64,000 nt of DNA, from assembly GCA_963662245.2 (NCBI GenBank), contig CAXXVQ010000006.1:101523-165522 (forward strand), in the 5' to 3' direction. This document shows positions 1-9,290 of the stretch, piece after piece. The translations under genes were made by a program, and so were the position numbers. How positions within the stretch are numbered: the first letter of the stretch is position 1; each line of letters opens with the position of its first letter. The notes beneath the pieces were generated by a model that was given only the letters and a program-made list of their open reading frames with translations, searched no databases and was not told the DNA's origin. This stretch comes from JAFGVL01 sp963662245 (GTDB lineage Bacteria; Bacteroidota; Bacteroidia; Bacteroidales; Paludibacteraceae).

Positions 1-1
1 G

Positions 2-1186
2 AATATAGCCATCACAGGTGATGGTGTTATTGACGGCGCCGGAGATGCTTGGAGAGCCGTTAATAAACGCAAGATGACTGAATCACAATGGAAAGATTTG
101 GTGAAATCAGGCGGTGTGCTCGATGAAAAAGGTAAGACTTGGTTCCCATCAGAGTCATATAAAAAAGGGTTTGAGTTAAGTGTTGATCAAAATGTGCCTA
201 AAGTAGAAACTGAAGCTGAGTGGCAAGAAATTCGTGATTATCTTCGCCCGGTAATGCTAAGCTTTGTGAGTTGTGAAAATGTTCTGCTTGAAGGCGTTAC
301 TTTTCAAAATTCGCCAGCTTGGTGTTTACATCCATTAATGTGTACAAATGTTCAGATTATTGATGTGAATGTTCGTAACCCATGGTATGCACAGAATGGT
401 GATGCATTAGATTTGGAGTCATGTAAAAATGTGGTGGTTTATAACTCTACTTTCGATGCTGGTGATGATGCTATCTGTATAAAATCCGGTAAAAATGAAG
501 ATGGTCGCCGTAGAGGAATGCCTTGCGAAAACATTATCGTAAACAAATGTATTGTGTACCATGGACATGGAGGTTTTGTTGTGGGTAGTGAAATGTCTGG
601 TGGCGTAAAAAATATTTCAGTTGACAATTGTTTGTTTTTAGGAACTGATGCCGGTTTGCGTTTCAAGACGAATAGAGAAAGGGGGGGCGTTGTTGAGAAT
701 ATTTATATCAGTAATATTAATATGATTAATATAAAAAAAGATGCCATTATCTTTAATATGTATTACTGGCAAAAAAATGCGATAAAGGAATGGATGCCTG
801 TTACTGACGGAACGCCAACTTTCAAAGACATTTATATAAAAAATGTATGCTGTAACGGTGCTGATAGAGCAATGTTTTTTAATGGTTTACCAGAAATGAT
901 GGTGCAGAATATTCATTTGGAGAATATCAGCATTAGTGCTGATAATGGTGCTGAGTTATCTGACTGTGATGGAATAATAATGAAAGATGTTCTTGTTAAT
1001 CCGAGAAAAGGTCCGATTTTAAAAATGAATAATGTTTTAAATGTAGCAGTTGATAATTTTTCTTCATCAAATTCGGATAACGATGAGATAAAAATTGATG
1101 GTGAGCAAACTAAAAATATTTCTATGAAAAACATGAAAATAAATAAAGAGCAGGTTGTTTCTACTGTAAAAGTTAAAGGATTTTAG
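2..1186 (+). CDS. GH28 family glycoside hydrolase (polygalacturonase-like), 5' truncated by the window edge
   Basis: Right-handed beta-helix glycosidase that hydrolyses galacturonic-acid linkages in pectin or rhamnogalacturonan, probably exported. The frame is open from base 2 (NIAITGDGVIDGAGDAW precedes the Met at 74), so that Met is internal and the signal peptide lies outside the window. Counting from that Met, the family's catalytic signatures appear in order: NGD (about 108-110), GDD within GDDAICIKSG (about 130-132), GHGG (about 164-167) and RFK (about 196-198). Repeated N-x-x-I/V-x-N strand patterns fit the beta-helix. A convergent GH105 gene lies 150 bp downstream, so this is probably the edge of a pectin-use locus. 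Family is certain; substrate is inferred. Confidence 0.93.
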   Translation, partial: NIAITGDGVIDGAGDAWRAVNKRKMTESQWKDLVKSGGVLDEKGKTWFPSESYKKGFELSVDQNVPKVETEAEWQEIRDYLRPVMLSFVSCENVLLEGVTFQNSPAWCLHPLMCTNVQIIDVNVRNPWYAQNGDALDLESCKNVVVYNSTFDAGDDAICIKSGKNEDGRRRGMPCENIIVNKCIVYHGHGGFVVGSEMSGGVKNISVDNCLFLGTDAGLRFKTNRERGGVVENIYISNINMINIKKDAIIFNMYYWQKNAIKEWMPVTDGTPTFKDIYIKNVCCNGADRAMFFNGLPEMMVQNIHLENISISADNGAELSDCDGIIMKDVLVNPRKGPILKMNNVLNVAVDNFSSSNSDNDEIKIDGEQTKNISMKNMKINKEQVVSTVKVKGF

Positions 1187-1204
1187 AATAACAATATATA
1201 AGAT

Positions 1205-1333
1205 AAAAAGAGGCTGTCCAAAAAGTATTGGATAGCCTCTTTTATATTGTTTTTATTTGAGGTCAACCTCAAACCATTTTCAAATATTGAATTCTAATCT
1301 AGGTATTGCTAGCTTTTGGGACAGCCTCTTTTT
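1205..1333. repeat. 129-bp sequence with 21-bp terminal inverted repeats, between convergent genes
   Basis: The ends (1205-1225 and 1313-1333) are inverted copies matching at 20 of 21 positions, built on AAGAGGCTGTCC and GG(G)ACAGCCTCTT. An extra inverted copy of the inner part (GGATAGCCTCTTTT, about 1230-1243) lets the left end fold by itself into a T-tailed hairpin. It probably serves as a terminator for both the GH28 and GH105 genes. The long identical ends also resemble a MITE or the remnant of an insertion sequence. No clear target duplication is seen. Confidence 0.6.
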
Positions 1334-1341
1334 ATTTCCAT

Positions 1342-2649
1342 TTAAGTTCTATTTTTTTTCGCTTTTTCATGTTCTAAACAAGCCATAATAAATGGGCCAA
1401 GAACTTTTCCTTCAGTATCGTTGTTAATACCAACATCTTTTCCACATAAGTAATAATCAGCATCTCCTTTGCGTGTGCCGCTTAATCCGGCAGACTCACA
1501 ACTTTGGATAATTTTTATTTTACCATCAGGTTCTTCTATAATGAAGTTATTGATGAGTCCTTTAAATGCTTTATCAGCAACAGGCAAATATGTTGTGCTA
1601 TCAAGAACTCCAATTCTAATTCCTTTATAATAGCAGTAAGTAAACATTGATGAGGCTGAAGATTCTAGATAGTTATTTACACCACAACTGCTAGTTTTGC
1701 TTCCATCATATTGTAGTAACTGATACCATGAACCTGTTGCATTTTGACGCTCTTTAAGCCCATCGGCAACTTTGTTTACATAACTAACTAATCTTGGTCT
1801 TGCCGCATGATTTTTAGGCATATATTCTAAAGCATCGACTAAAGCAGCAAAGAACCAACCCATGCCTCGACCCCAAAATTCAGCCGAACGCCCAGTTATC
1901 GGATTTGCCCAACCTTTTGATGCTTTATTCATTGGTTCTGCAGACCAAGCATGATAGTTTAGTTTTTTATCAGCATCCCAAGTGTGTGTGAAGATAGTGT
2001 CAAATTGAAGAGCAATGTCATCCCATGATTGTATATAGTCTTTTTCTCCAAGCTCTTTTCCGAAGTTACCTTCCCATTCTGCATATAGAGTAGGACCCAT
2101 ATAAAGCCCATCTAACCACATTTGATTAACATATTCTTTTTTGTGCCAAAAACCACCAGCTCCAGGAAGTGGAGCTTCTATGCGTTTGTGCTCATTTTTT
2201 AGTTTATTACGACAATAAGTTGCTTTTTCTTTATATGTAGTAGCACTTTTAATGTCTCCTTTATTTGTAGCACCTCTGTATAATTCAAAGAAAATTTTAG
2301 CAGCGTTTAAGTCATCAATATTGCTTTCTCCAAGCTTCATATGAGTGCTATCAGCATAATTTTTAATGGAAACATAATAGGGTGCACTCCATGGCTCATC
2401 CTGGTATTGTTCCCAAGCCATGATGATTGACTTTGCAACTAATCCAGGTACATAATCCCATTCAATATTACGCTCTGTAGTAGCTGTTTTGAAATGTGTG
2501 GTTTTGTTTTTATTTCTGAAATCACTCATGCGTGAGTTAATAATCCAGCGAGAGTAAATTGTGTCCGGTTGTAATTCTGCCGCTAAAATATTGGCTGAGA
2601 TAAGGCTTAGTAGACCAAGGCCTAGGAGTCTAATTTTAGTGTTTTTCAT
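1342..2649 (-). CDS. GH105 unsaturated rhamnogalacturonyl hydrolase
   Basis: Member of glycoside hydrolase family 105 (GH88/105 clan, YteR/YesR type), which removes the unsaturated uronic acid left by pectate or rhamnogalacturonan lyases, by hydration of the double bond. It has an N-terminal signal peptide ending near residue 24 (ILAAELQ), so it is exported. Family signatures are GAGGFWHKKEYVNQMWLDGLYMGP (split here: GGFWHK, then MWLDGLYMGP with the likely catalytic Asp at about 180), and WGRGMGWFFAALVDALE near 260. At 435 residues the length fits a secreted Bacteroidota GH105. It faces the GH28 gene, supporting a shared pectin role. Confidence 0.9.
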   Translation of the reverse strand: MKNTKIRLLGLGLLSLISANILAAELQPDTIYSRWIINSRMSDFRNKNKTTHFKTATTERNIEWDYVPGLVAKSIIMAWEQYQDEPWSAPYYVSIKNYADSTHMKLGESNIDDLNAAKIFFELYRGATNKGDIKSATTYKEKATYCRNKLKNEHKRIEAPLPGAGGFWHKKEYVNQMWLDGLYMGPTLYAEWEGNFGKELGEKDYIQSWDDIALQFDTIFTHTWDADKKLNYHAWSAEPMNKASKGWANPITGRSAEFWGRGMGWFFAALVDALEYMPKNHAARPRLVSYVNKVADGLKERQNATGSWYQLLQYDGSKTSSCGVNNYLESSASSMFTYCYYKGIRIGVLDSTTYLPVADKAFKGLINNFIIEEPDGKIKIIQSCESAGLSGTRKGDADYYLCGKDVGINNDTEGKVLGPFIMACLEHEKAKKNRT

Positions 2650-2708
2650 GTTATAGTGTATTGATTATTGTCTCTTTACTGCAAATATCACAAAAATAAT
2701 GCAAAAGA

Positions 2709-2739
2709 AAAAGCGAGTTAGATTAACTAACTCGCTTTT
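2709..2739 (-). terminator. Rho-independent terminator of deaD
   Basis: Perfect 13-bp stem (2709-2721 with 2727-2739) around AGCGAGTTAG, loop ATTAA, followed on the minus strand by a T-rich run; it starts 6 bases past the deaD stop. Confidence 0.8.
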
Positions 2740-2744
2740 GTATT

Positions 2745-4505
2745 TTATCTTTTGCTACGCCAAGGTTTATCGCTATTACTTGAGCGACGAGAATTGTCTC
2801 TGTCTCTGTCTCTATATCCAGAACCACCTCTGTTTGAGTTGTTGTCTCTTTTTCCTCTGTAAGAACCAGAGCGACGGTCGTCAAACTGTTTGCTCCCTTT
2901 TGCGATAGATATTTCAGCTTCGCCTGCATTTTTAAATGATGAAACTATTTTATCTGCTTGATCTTCAAATACATCAAAGAATGTAAACTTGTTTGTAACT
3001 TCAATGCTACCCACGCTGATAGATTTATCTCCAACAGTGTCGTTAATAATTCCAAGCAAGCGTTTAGGACTTAGACCATCTTTATCTCCCATGTTGATTT
3101 TAAGACGAACTTTATTTCCTCTTTTGTTTCCTCTTTCTCCTCCTCTTTCGCTACCGCGACCTTCACCTCTAGTAAGTTTGTCTTGGATGTTTAAGTCTGG
3201 AGCATTTTTATAATATTCTAAGAAGCGGTTGAATTCTAATGATACAAAGCGTTTGATTATTTCTTCTTTTTCAAGGTAATCAAGTTTTTTCAAAATCTCA
3301 GGGAACATTGGATCAAGTTCCTCGTAGTTAACTTCAACATTTTCCATACGATCTACCATGTGGAAAAGTTGTTTTTTACAAACTTCAATTCCGTTAGGAA
3401 CAAGTTGTTGCTCAAACTTACGATTAATGATGCGTTCAATTTCACGAATCTTGCCTTTTTCACGGCTATGAATAATCGCTATAGATACCCCTTTTTTATT
3501 TGCACGACCAGTACGACCACTTCTGTGAGTGTAGCTTTCTGTGTCGTCAGGAAGGTTATAGTTTATTACATGAGTCAAGTTATTTACATCAAGTCCACGA
3601 GCAGCAACATCAGTTGCAACTAATACTTGTAGATTCTTGATGCGGAACTTTTGCATTACAGAGTCGCGTTGAGCTTGAGATAAGTCACCGTGTAGTGCAT
3701 CAGCATTGTATCCGTCATGCATCAGCTTTTCAGCAATATCTTTTGTTTCTTGTCTTGTGCGACAGAATACGATTCCGTAAATATCCGGGTTAAGGTCGAC
3801 AATTCTTTTTAACGCTAAATAACGGTCGCGAGCTTGAACTAAGTAATATACATGTTCAACATTCTCGTTTCCTGAGTTTTTCTTGCCAATAGAAATCTCG
3901 CCATGTTCTTTCATGTATTTTTTAGCGATATTGGCAATTTCGCGTGGCATTGTTGCCGAGAATAATAAAGTACGACGAGTTTCCGGTGTTTTCTCAAGAA
4001 TAGTTTCAATGTCATCTTGGAATCCCATGTTCAACATCTCATCAGCTTCATCAAGTACTAAGTAGTCAATTGTTGATAAGTTTACTTTGCGACGATCAAT
4101 TAAGTCGATCAAACGCCCTGGAGTTGCAACTAATACTTGTGGGGGAGTGTCAAGTTGGCGTAACTGAGTGATGATGTTTTCACCACCATATACAGGTACA
4201 ACTTTCATTCCTTTGATGTATTTTGAATAATTGCGTAAGTCATTTGCAATCTGAATACAAAGCTCACGAGTTGGAGCTAATACTAATAACTGAACTTGTT
4301 TGCGTTCAGGGTCGATAAGTTCAAGGGTAGGTAAACCGAATCCGGCAGTTTTACCTGTTCCTGTTTGAGCTAAGGCAACTAAGTCCTTAGTTTCGTTCAT
4401 CATAAATGGAATACTTTGTTCCTGTACGGGCATAGCATTCTCATAGCCGAGTTCTTCAATAGCACGAAGAATCTCTTCTTTAAGTCCTAATTCTTTAAAT
4501 GTCAT
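2745..4505 (-). CDS. deaD: DEAD-box RNA helicase, DeaD/CsdA type
   Basis: ATP-dependent RNA helicase that remodels structured RNA in ribosome assembly, mRNA decay and cold adaptation. Motifs in order: Q-motif region with the upstream phenylalanine (MTFKELGL), AQTGTGKTA (I), PTRELCIQ (Ia), TPGR (Ib), DEAD (II), SAT (III), FCRTRQET (IV), VATDVAARGLD (V), HRSGRTGR (VI). Residues of about 455-540 match the DbpA-type RNA-binding domain (VGSIEV...FTFFDVFEDQA), and the tail is Arg/Gly/Ser/Asp-rich (RGG-like), as usual in Bacteroidota. The 586-residue length is typical. It is monocistronic with a long leader and its own terminator. Confidence 0.95.
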   Translation of the reverse strand: MTFKELGLKEEILRAIEELGYENAMPVQEQSIPFMMNETKDLVALAQTGTGKTAGFGLPTLELIDPERKQVQLLVLAPTRELCIQIANDLRNYSKYIKGMKVVPVYGGENIITQLRQLDTPPQVLVATPGRLIDLIDRRKVNLSTIDYLVLDEADEMLNMGFQDDIETILEKTPETRRTLLFSATMPREIANIAKKYMKEHGEISIGKKNSGNENVEHVYYLVQARDRYLALKRIVDLNPDIYGIVFCRTRQETKDIAEKLMHDGYNADALHGDLSQAQRDSVMQKFRIKNLQVLVATDVAARGLDVNNLTHVINYNLPDDTESYTHRSGRTGRANKKGVSIAIIHSREKGKIREIERIINRKFEQQLVPNGIEVCKKQLFHMVDRMENVEVNYEELDPMFPEILKKLDYLEKEEIIKRFVSLEFNRFLEYYKNAPDLNIQDKLTRGEGRGSERGGERGNKRGNKVRLKINMGDKDGLSPKRLLGIINDTVGDKSISVGSIEVTNKFTFFDVFEDQADKIVSSFKNAGEAEISIAKGSKQFDDRRSGSYRGKRDNNSNRGGSGYRDRDRDNSRRSSNSDKPWRSKR

Positions 4506-4684
4506 GTATGAAATTGTGATTAATTACACACGCTCTGAGTATCCATCCGGCAAAAAATCATGTCGTTTTCTCTCATAGAAAAATCGTGTAACCCTTCTCC
4601 TTATGGTAAGTAACTTCCAATGGAAGTTTTGTGGCAGACTAATACTCGAGGTAGTGTCTTGTTTTAAAATTCAGCGCAAAGATA
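4506..4684 (-). promoter_or_regulatory. deaD promoter element and long 5' leader
   Basis: On the minus strand TATCTTTG (4684-4677) matches the Bacteroidota -7 consensus TAnnTTTG. No good -33 TTG was found. This places the start near 4670 and leaves a leader of roughly 165 nt without an ORF. The leader contains a perfect palindrome AACTTCCAATGGAAGTT (4612-4628). Long leaders with cold-responsive structure are known for deaD/csdA in other bacteria; such control here is inference. Confidence 0.45.
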
Positions 4685-4754
4685 CGCCTTTAATTTGGAT
4701 TTTACACTATCTGTATTTTTGAGTACTTACTAAGCTGTAGTTCTTTATGCAAAA

Positions 4755-4784
4755 AAAGGTAGAATAAATCGTTATTCTACCTTT
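4755..4784 (-). terminator. Terminator overlapping the MORN-protein stop codon
   Basis: 13-bp perfect stem AAAGGTAGAATAA (4755-4767) with TTATTCTACCTTT (4772-4784), loop of 4, followed on the minus strand by a T run. The stop codon of the gene is inside the stem. Confidence 0.75.
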
Positions 4785-5686
4785 ATAATGCTACCATAAA
4801 CTTTATTTATAATTTCATCTTTTTCATATTCTACAATCATCTCTCCATCTTTGAAACTTCTAACCCAAGTGCCTGTTCTTTCTCCATTTTTATAATTTCC
4901 TTTATAAATTACTCGTCCGTCTATATTCCAATATGTCCATTCACCAGCAGGTTTTTCGTCGATGTAATTTCCTTTGTATTTTAATTTCCCATTTTGATAA
5001 TACCCAATCATTAGTGAAGTTTTATTTTCAGAATAGTTTTCTTCTGCCTTTAAAGACCCATCCTCATTCCAAAATTTCCATAATCCAATTTTATTGTTTT
5101 TTAAGTAGTTGCCTTTTGATTTTTTGTTGCCACTTTCGTACCAATATGACCATTCGCCTATAGCATTGTTTGCTTGATATTTTCCTAAGCACATTATTTT
5201 CCCATTCTCAAACCAATAACAGAACTCTCCATCTTTCAAATCCTTTTTAAAGAAACCATCAATTTCCTTTTCGCCATTGTTATACCATGTTTCTAATTTC
5301 CCTGCTGATAGCCCATTTTCATAGCTGCTAATTTCTTTGATTTTCCCATTCTCATGCCATAGAGTCCAAGTTCCTTCCATCTTATTGTCAATGTAATTTC
5401 CTTCACTTGATTTTGTTCCATTTTTGTGATAAAAGGTGAAAAATCCATTTTTCTTCTTTAATCTTTTTGATTTATATGTTCCGTGCATTTGTATATCCCC
5501 GGAAATGTAATAGTCATTTACAGTCCAAACCATATTGCTATCCACAAATGCTTTTCTATAAAATGATGCTGTTGCTGGGTTTTCAATCTTTTCCCATTTT
5601 TCGTTGTAATAGGTTGTGATAGTATCGTTTGCTTGCACCTTAATGCATGCTATTGTTAGTAATAGAATATATAGTATCTTTTTCAT
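4772..5686 (-). CDS. Exported MORN-repeat (YwqK-like) protein
   Basis: Signal peptide at residues 1-19 (MKKILYILLLTIACIKVQA), then about nine tandem units of roughly 23 residues of the type G-x-Y-x-x-x-x-x-x-G-x-W-x-x-W-x-x-x-G-K (for example GEWTYWNIDGRVIYKGNY), i.e. MORN/YwqK repeats forming a long beta-hairpin array. Automatic annotation often calls such proteins 'antitoxin YwqK family'; nothing here supports a toxin-antitoxin role. It lies 9 bp after the DUF3857-transglutaminase gene on the same strand, so the two are probably one operon acting in the periplasm or at the surface. Function unknown. Confidence 0.8.
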   Translation of the reverse strand: MKKILYILLLTIACIKVQANDTITTYYNEKWEKIENPATASFYRKAFVDSNMVWTVNDYYISGDIQMHGTYKSKRLKKKNGFFTFYHKNGTKSSEGNYIDNKMEGTWTLWHENGKIKEISSYENGLSAGKLETWYNNGEKEIDGFFKKDLKDGEFCYWFENGKIMCLGKYQANNAIGEWSYWYESGNKKSKGNYLKNNKIGLWKFWNEDGSLKAEENYSENKTSLMIGYYQNGKLKYKGNYIDEKPAGEWTYWNIDGRVIYKGNYKNGERTGTWVRSFKDGEMIVEYEKDEIINKVYGSIIKVE

Positions 5687-5695
5687 ATGCTCTGG

Positions 5696-7627
5696 TTATT
5701 GATAAAAGTAAATAATGGTTTGTAATTGTTTTGCAATTTTTTGTTTGAATTCACATATTTCTTTGAATCTATCAGCTTTTATATAGTTTGCTTTTGTGTC
5801 AAGAGTATAGTTGAATTTTATAGAATTTCCGTCAAGTTGTTCAACAGCTTCAGTTATTTTAAATGCTTCATTTTCATATTCTTCATATTGGTCATTAAAG
5901 ATTAACTCTTTAGGTAAATGAACAATAAAAGTGTAATTGTAATTAAAAGGGTAGGGCTGGTAATAATCAAAATCTCTTTTTTCACATTCCGACTCGTTTA
6001 AGAAATCTGTAATTGTAGTGGAAAATAATTTCAAGTACATGTATTTCACATTCTTTGTAGTTACATCTTCTTGCCATAAATTGTCGACTTCGTATTTGTA
6101 TTGTGCTGTAAGAATATTTTCATCTTCATTATCATCAATTTTTATTTCTTCTTTCTTTTCTACTTTTGGGAACAAGTGTTTTAATTCTTTTTCAATCATG
6201 TCTGAAAAATCCTTCATGGAATAATATTCGAGCATTGACCGACGACTATCAGCATCATATCCATATCTTTTTGAAGTCATTACTAATGTCGCTGGGGTAT
6301 TAAAAGAATTGATCGTTAATTCATCATATCCTTCCACACCATTTTTCACTTGTTTAGGATTCATCTGAGATAGTTGATTTGAAGGTTCTCCAACCACTAA
6401 AACTTTCCCATAATCATAGTTGTAGATATTTTTGAAGTCTCCGCCTTGAAGTGTATAAGTTGGGTCTACCCAGTAGGTGCTGTCGTTGTATTCAAATTTG
6501 ACAATACAGTGATTGAAAAGCTCATTACTTGGTAATAATGAGTTTAACTCATTTTGCATAGATGTATTTACAAGTACAGGATATGCTTTGTCAATACCGA
6601 TTCCTTTAAGTAAATAAACTAATAAAAGAGATTTGTCCTTGCAGTCTCCAAATCGTTGTGAAACAACCTCTTCTGGATTAGTTGGTTTTATACCCCAAAT
6701 ACCGGTTTCTATTCCCATATATCTTATGTCATCCTGAACATAATTTATTAATTTATTGATCTTTTCATCTTGAGTTTCATTTCCGCTTAATAGTTCTTTA
6801 TACACATTCTGAAGGTCTGGCTGTTCCTTTAATGCAAAAACTTCCTGAGCCCAATAATTTACTTCTTTCCACGACCTCATATTTGTTAGTGAAAAATATT
6901 TATATGGGATTACCCAACTTGGAGTGTTTGGTTCTGTTTTGTATGGTTTTAAATCTTTTACTTTAATGTCAATTGTGCGAGTTTTCCCAATAACTGTATC
7001 AGTAAAGTTTATTTCTGGAGAATTATCTTTTCTATAGCTGTAGTTTTTATAGCTCTGATGATTGATTATAAGTGAGAATAGGTCAATATAGCTTTGGAAT
7101 TCAAGAGATGAAAAAAGATATCTGTACTCTCCAAATATGGGGTTGTATCCGTCTAATGAATAGGCAAAATCTATCATGTCATCTTTTCTGATATCTTCTA
7201 AATTATCATATGCAGTTACATAGCCAATGTATATTCCTCTATTAAGATTAGTTTCATTTTTAATGTTTTCAAAACTTAAATCCTTAGTACGGTCAATTTT
7301 CTTTCCATCTCTCCAAATGTATAAATGATGTATTGAAAGTTTTTGATAGGTACTGTCATATGAAACTGTTATTTGCGAAGCATTTGTAATTCCACTATAT
7401 GAAGCAACTTTTATTACATAATGGTTGAACATGCTGTAATCATCCAAGTTTGTTTGATAGTCATATAGTTTAATGTAGTAGCCTGATTCAATATCATATT
7501 TTGAGAAATTTGATGATTGAGGTATTTCTACTGGTTTTACCCATGAAGGGATTGGGCTGAAGTTAATGTCATTTGACCATAAGTTTAGGCTGATCAAAAG
7601 AAGAGTTAAGCTTAATATTTTTTTCAT
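5696..7627 (-). CDS. DUF3857 and transglutaminase-like domain protein, exported
   Basis: Signal peptide (residues 1-18), an N-terminal DUF3857 beta-rich domain (about 50-230) and a transglutaminase-like domain (about 285-400). The papain-like triad is visible: Cys in RFGDCKDKS, His in NELFNHCIVKF and Asp in YWVDPT. The C-terminal part (about 430-640) is another beta-rich region seen in this Bacteroidota family. Members are periplasmic or outer-membrane-facing and mostly uncharacterised; a protease, amidase or transglutaminase activity is possible. First gene of an operon with the MORN protein. Confidence 0.85.
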   Translation of the reverse strand: MKKILSLTLLLISLNLWSNDINFSPIPSWVKPVEIPQSSNFSKYDIESGYYIKLYDYQTNLDDYSMFNHYVIKVASYSGITNASQITVSYDSTYQKLSIHHLYIWRDGKKIDRTKDLSFENIKNETNLNRGIYIGYVTAYDNLEDIRKDDMIDFAYSLDGYNPIFGEYRYLFSSLEFQSYIDLFSLIINHQSYKNYSYRKDNSPEINFTDTVIGKTRTIDIKVKDLKPYKTEPNTPSWVIPYKYFSLTNMRSWKEVNYWAQEVFALKEQPDLQNVYKELLSGNETQDEKINKLINYVQDDIRYMGIETGIWGIKPTNPEEVVSQRFGDCKDKSLLLVYLLKGIGIDKAYPVLVNTSMQNELNSLLPSNELFNHCIVKFEYNDSTYWVDPTYTLQGGDFKNIYNYDYGKVLVVGEPSNQLSQMNPKQVKNGVEGYDELTINSFNTPATLVMTSKRYGYDADSRRSMLEYYSMKDFSDMIEKELKHLFPKVEKKEEIKIDDNEDENILTAQYKYEVDNLWQEDVTTKNVKYMYLKLFSTTITDFLNESECEKRDFDYYQPYPFNYNYTFIVHLPKELIFNDQYEEYENEAFKITEAVEQLDGNSIKFNYTLDTKANYIKADRFKEICEFKQKIAKQLQTIIYFYQ

Positions 7628-7776
7628 TTTTCATTTAGTGTTTTTCTTAAACCCCAAAAATAGGAAATTCTATAATATAATTAGCAGGAGAGTTCGTAAT
7701 AATTAAGAACTGATGAGTTCATTTTTTTATGATTATGCCAGAGATATTTAGTTATTTCCTATTTTTATAAAAAATT

Positions 7777-8253
7777 ATGCTGATGAAGATATATGATGAA
7801 GAAGGTGGAGATAGAATAAAGCGCATCTTTAAGGAATTTAAAAAGGTGGATGAGTTTTATGATGGGTTTAAACTTGAGTTTGAATCAGAGATAGTCGGTT
7901 TAATAAAAGATTATTATTCGGAATTTAAACTTGACGAGAAATGTCGTGAGTTTATAAATCAGTATGCCATGACAGTACTTAATACAACTCAAACTGTGTT
8001 AGATAAGGATGATAGTTATCCCGAGTATAAGAAAGAAGCTGATTTAAAAGCTATGCAAGCTTATTATGCAAAAGCTGTTCAAATAGCAAAAGATAATGAC
8101 TTAGCTGATGATATATATAAGAAAACTAAGGAATTAGTTGTTAAGTATTATCCAAAGATTGTTGATTTGTCCGGAGAAGGTTTTCGTTTGCTTGATTTAA
8201 ATCTCAAGCTGTTTAATATGGAGTTTGTTGCTAATTATAATAAAATGGGATAG
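7777..8253 (+). CDS. Hypothetical protein, 158 aa, cytosolic, helical
   Basis: Not recognised. The sequence is rich in Lys, Glu, Asp and Tyr and predicted mainly helical, without signal peptide or membrane segment. The second Met (7783) could equally be the start. It is a stand-alone gene, divergent from the transglutaminase-like gene, and ends inside a strong bidirectional terminator. An intact frame with normal codon use argues for a real gene. Confidence 0.6.
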   Translation: MLMKIYDEEGGDRIKRIFKEFKKVDEFYDGFKLEFESEIVGLIKDYYSEFKLDEKCREFINQYAMTVLNTTQTVLDKDDSYPEYKKEADLKAMQAYYAKAVQIAKDNDLADDIYKKTKELVVKYYPKIVDLSGEGFRLLDLNLKLFNMEFVANYNKMG

Positions 8254-8284
8254 AATCATTTCCTATCCCATTTTATTATAATTA
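8232..8284. terminator. Bidirectional terminator with a perfect 22-bp stem holding both stop codons
   Basis: Arms 8232-8253 and 8263-8284 are perfectly complementary (TAATTATAATAAAATGGGATAG and its complement), loop of 9 bases, A/T-rich outer ends on both sides. The stop codon of the plus gene (8251-8253) and of the minus exchanger gene (8282-8284) lie within the two arms. Confidence 0.85.
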
Positions 8285-9241
8285 ATGGATTATTACCCAG
8301 CTTAAATATGCAATATACATTATAACAAAGAAAAGACCTTCTCTACGAGTAAGGCGATGAGCTTTGTCTGTAAACATAAATATGAAAAGTAAAAAGCTTA
8401 TTGCAATATTTATAGATAAATCTATTAATGCTTGGTTTGAAACAACAATAGGTGATATTGTAGCAGAGACACCTAAAACTAAGAAGGTGTTGAATATATT
8501 TGACCCAACGACATTTCCAATTGCTATATCTGTTTTTCCTTTTTTTGCTGCAACTACACTTGTAACCATTTCAGGTAAAGAGGTTCCAATTGCAACAATG
8601 GTTAAACCAATTATGCGTTGGCTTATACCCATCATTTCGGCGATGTTTGACGCTCCGTAAACGATACTTTTTCCCCCGGCTGTAAGACCAATTAAACCTA
8701 GTATTATAAATAATATGGATTTACCTTTGCCATAATCTTTTGTTTCAAGGTTCTCGTCTCCATTGTTTCTAATGCTTAATGAGATATTGTATGCAACAAA
8801 GACTAAGAAGAATAAAAGTAGGATATAGCCGTCTACATGATTGATCTGAGACATAACTGTGCCATCAATAAGAGTATCTTCGGCAAGTAAAAATACTGCA
8901 ACAGCAGCTAGCATACTTAAAGGGATTTCAATCCAAGTTGTTTGTCTTTTAACTATCAAAGGATTAAATAATGCAGCAATACCAAGAATGAGTAAGATGT
9001 TTGCAATATTGCTACCCAATATGTTTCCAAGTACCATTTCGCTATTCCCATCTGCAGAAGCAAATAGATTGACCGCTAATTCCGGAGCCGATGTTCCGAA
9101 AGCAACAATGGTAAGCCCTATAACAATACTTGGAACATTGTATAGTTTAGCTAGGGTAGATGCAGCTTCAACTAAGGTGTCGGCACTGTATATTAAAATT
9201 ACAAAACCAACAATAAGAAATATCGCATCAAGCATGATCAA
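8282..9241 (-). CDS. Calcium/sodium antiporter, CaCA family (YrbG type)
   Basis: Inner-membrane exchanger of the cation/Ca2+ superfamily. Two alpha repeats are visible: GLTIVAFGTSAPELAVNL with GNILGSNIAN in the N-half, and GLTIVAIGTSLPEMVTSV with GNVVGSNIFN in the C-half. These carry the ion-binding Glu and Asn/Ser residues of the family. About ten hydrophobic helices; 319 residues is the normal length. A second in-frame Met (9235, MLDAIF) may be the real start. A TAACTTTG promoter-like element lies at 9294-9287 on the minus strand. Confidence 0.9.
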   Translation of the reverse strand: MIMLDAIFLIVGFVILIYSADTLVEAASTLAKLYNVPSIVIGLTIVAFGTSAPELAVNLFASADGNSEMVLGNILGSNIANILLILGIAALFNPLIVKRQTTWIEIPLSMLAAVAVFLLAEDTLIDGTVMSQINHVDGYILLLFFLVFVAYNISLSIRNNGDENLETKDYGKGKSILFIILGLIGLTAGGKSIVYGASNIAEMMGISQRIIGLTIVAIGTSLPEMVTSVVAAKKGKTDIAIGNVVGSNIFNTFLVLGVSATISPIVVSNQALIDLSINIAISFLLFIFMFTDKAHRLTRREGLFFVIMYIAYLSWVIIH

Positions 9242-9290
9242 AAAAGATTAGTTGTTTGTGAAATAAGAAGAGAGAATAACTTCTGCAAAG

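Noticed and set aside
439..1134. Minus-strand open frames inside the GH28 gene
   Set aside because: They lie fully within a gene with clear family motifs and show low-complexity hydrophobic translations without start signals.
4772..7627. Toxin-antitoxin pair suggested by the YwqK label of the MORN protein
   Set aside because: The neighbour is a DUF3857-transglutaminase protein of the envelope, both have signal peptides, and no toxin gene is present.
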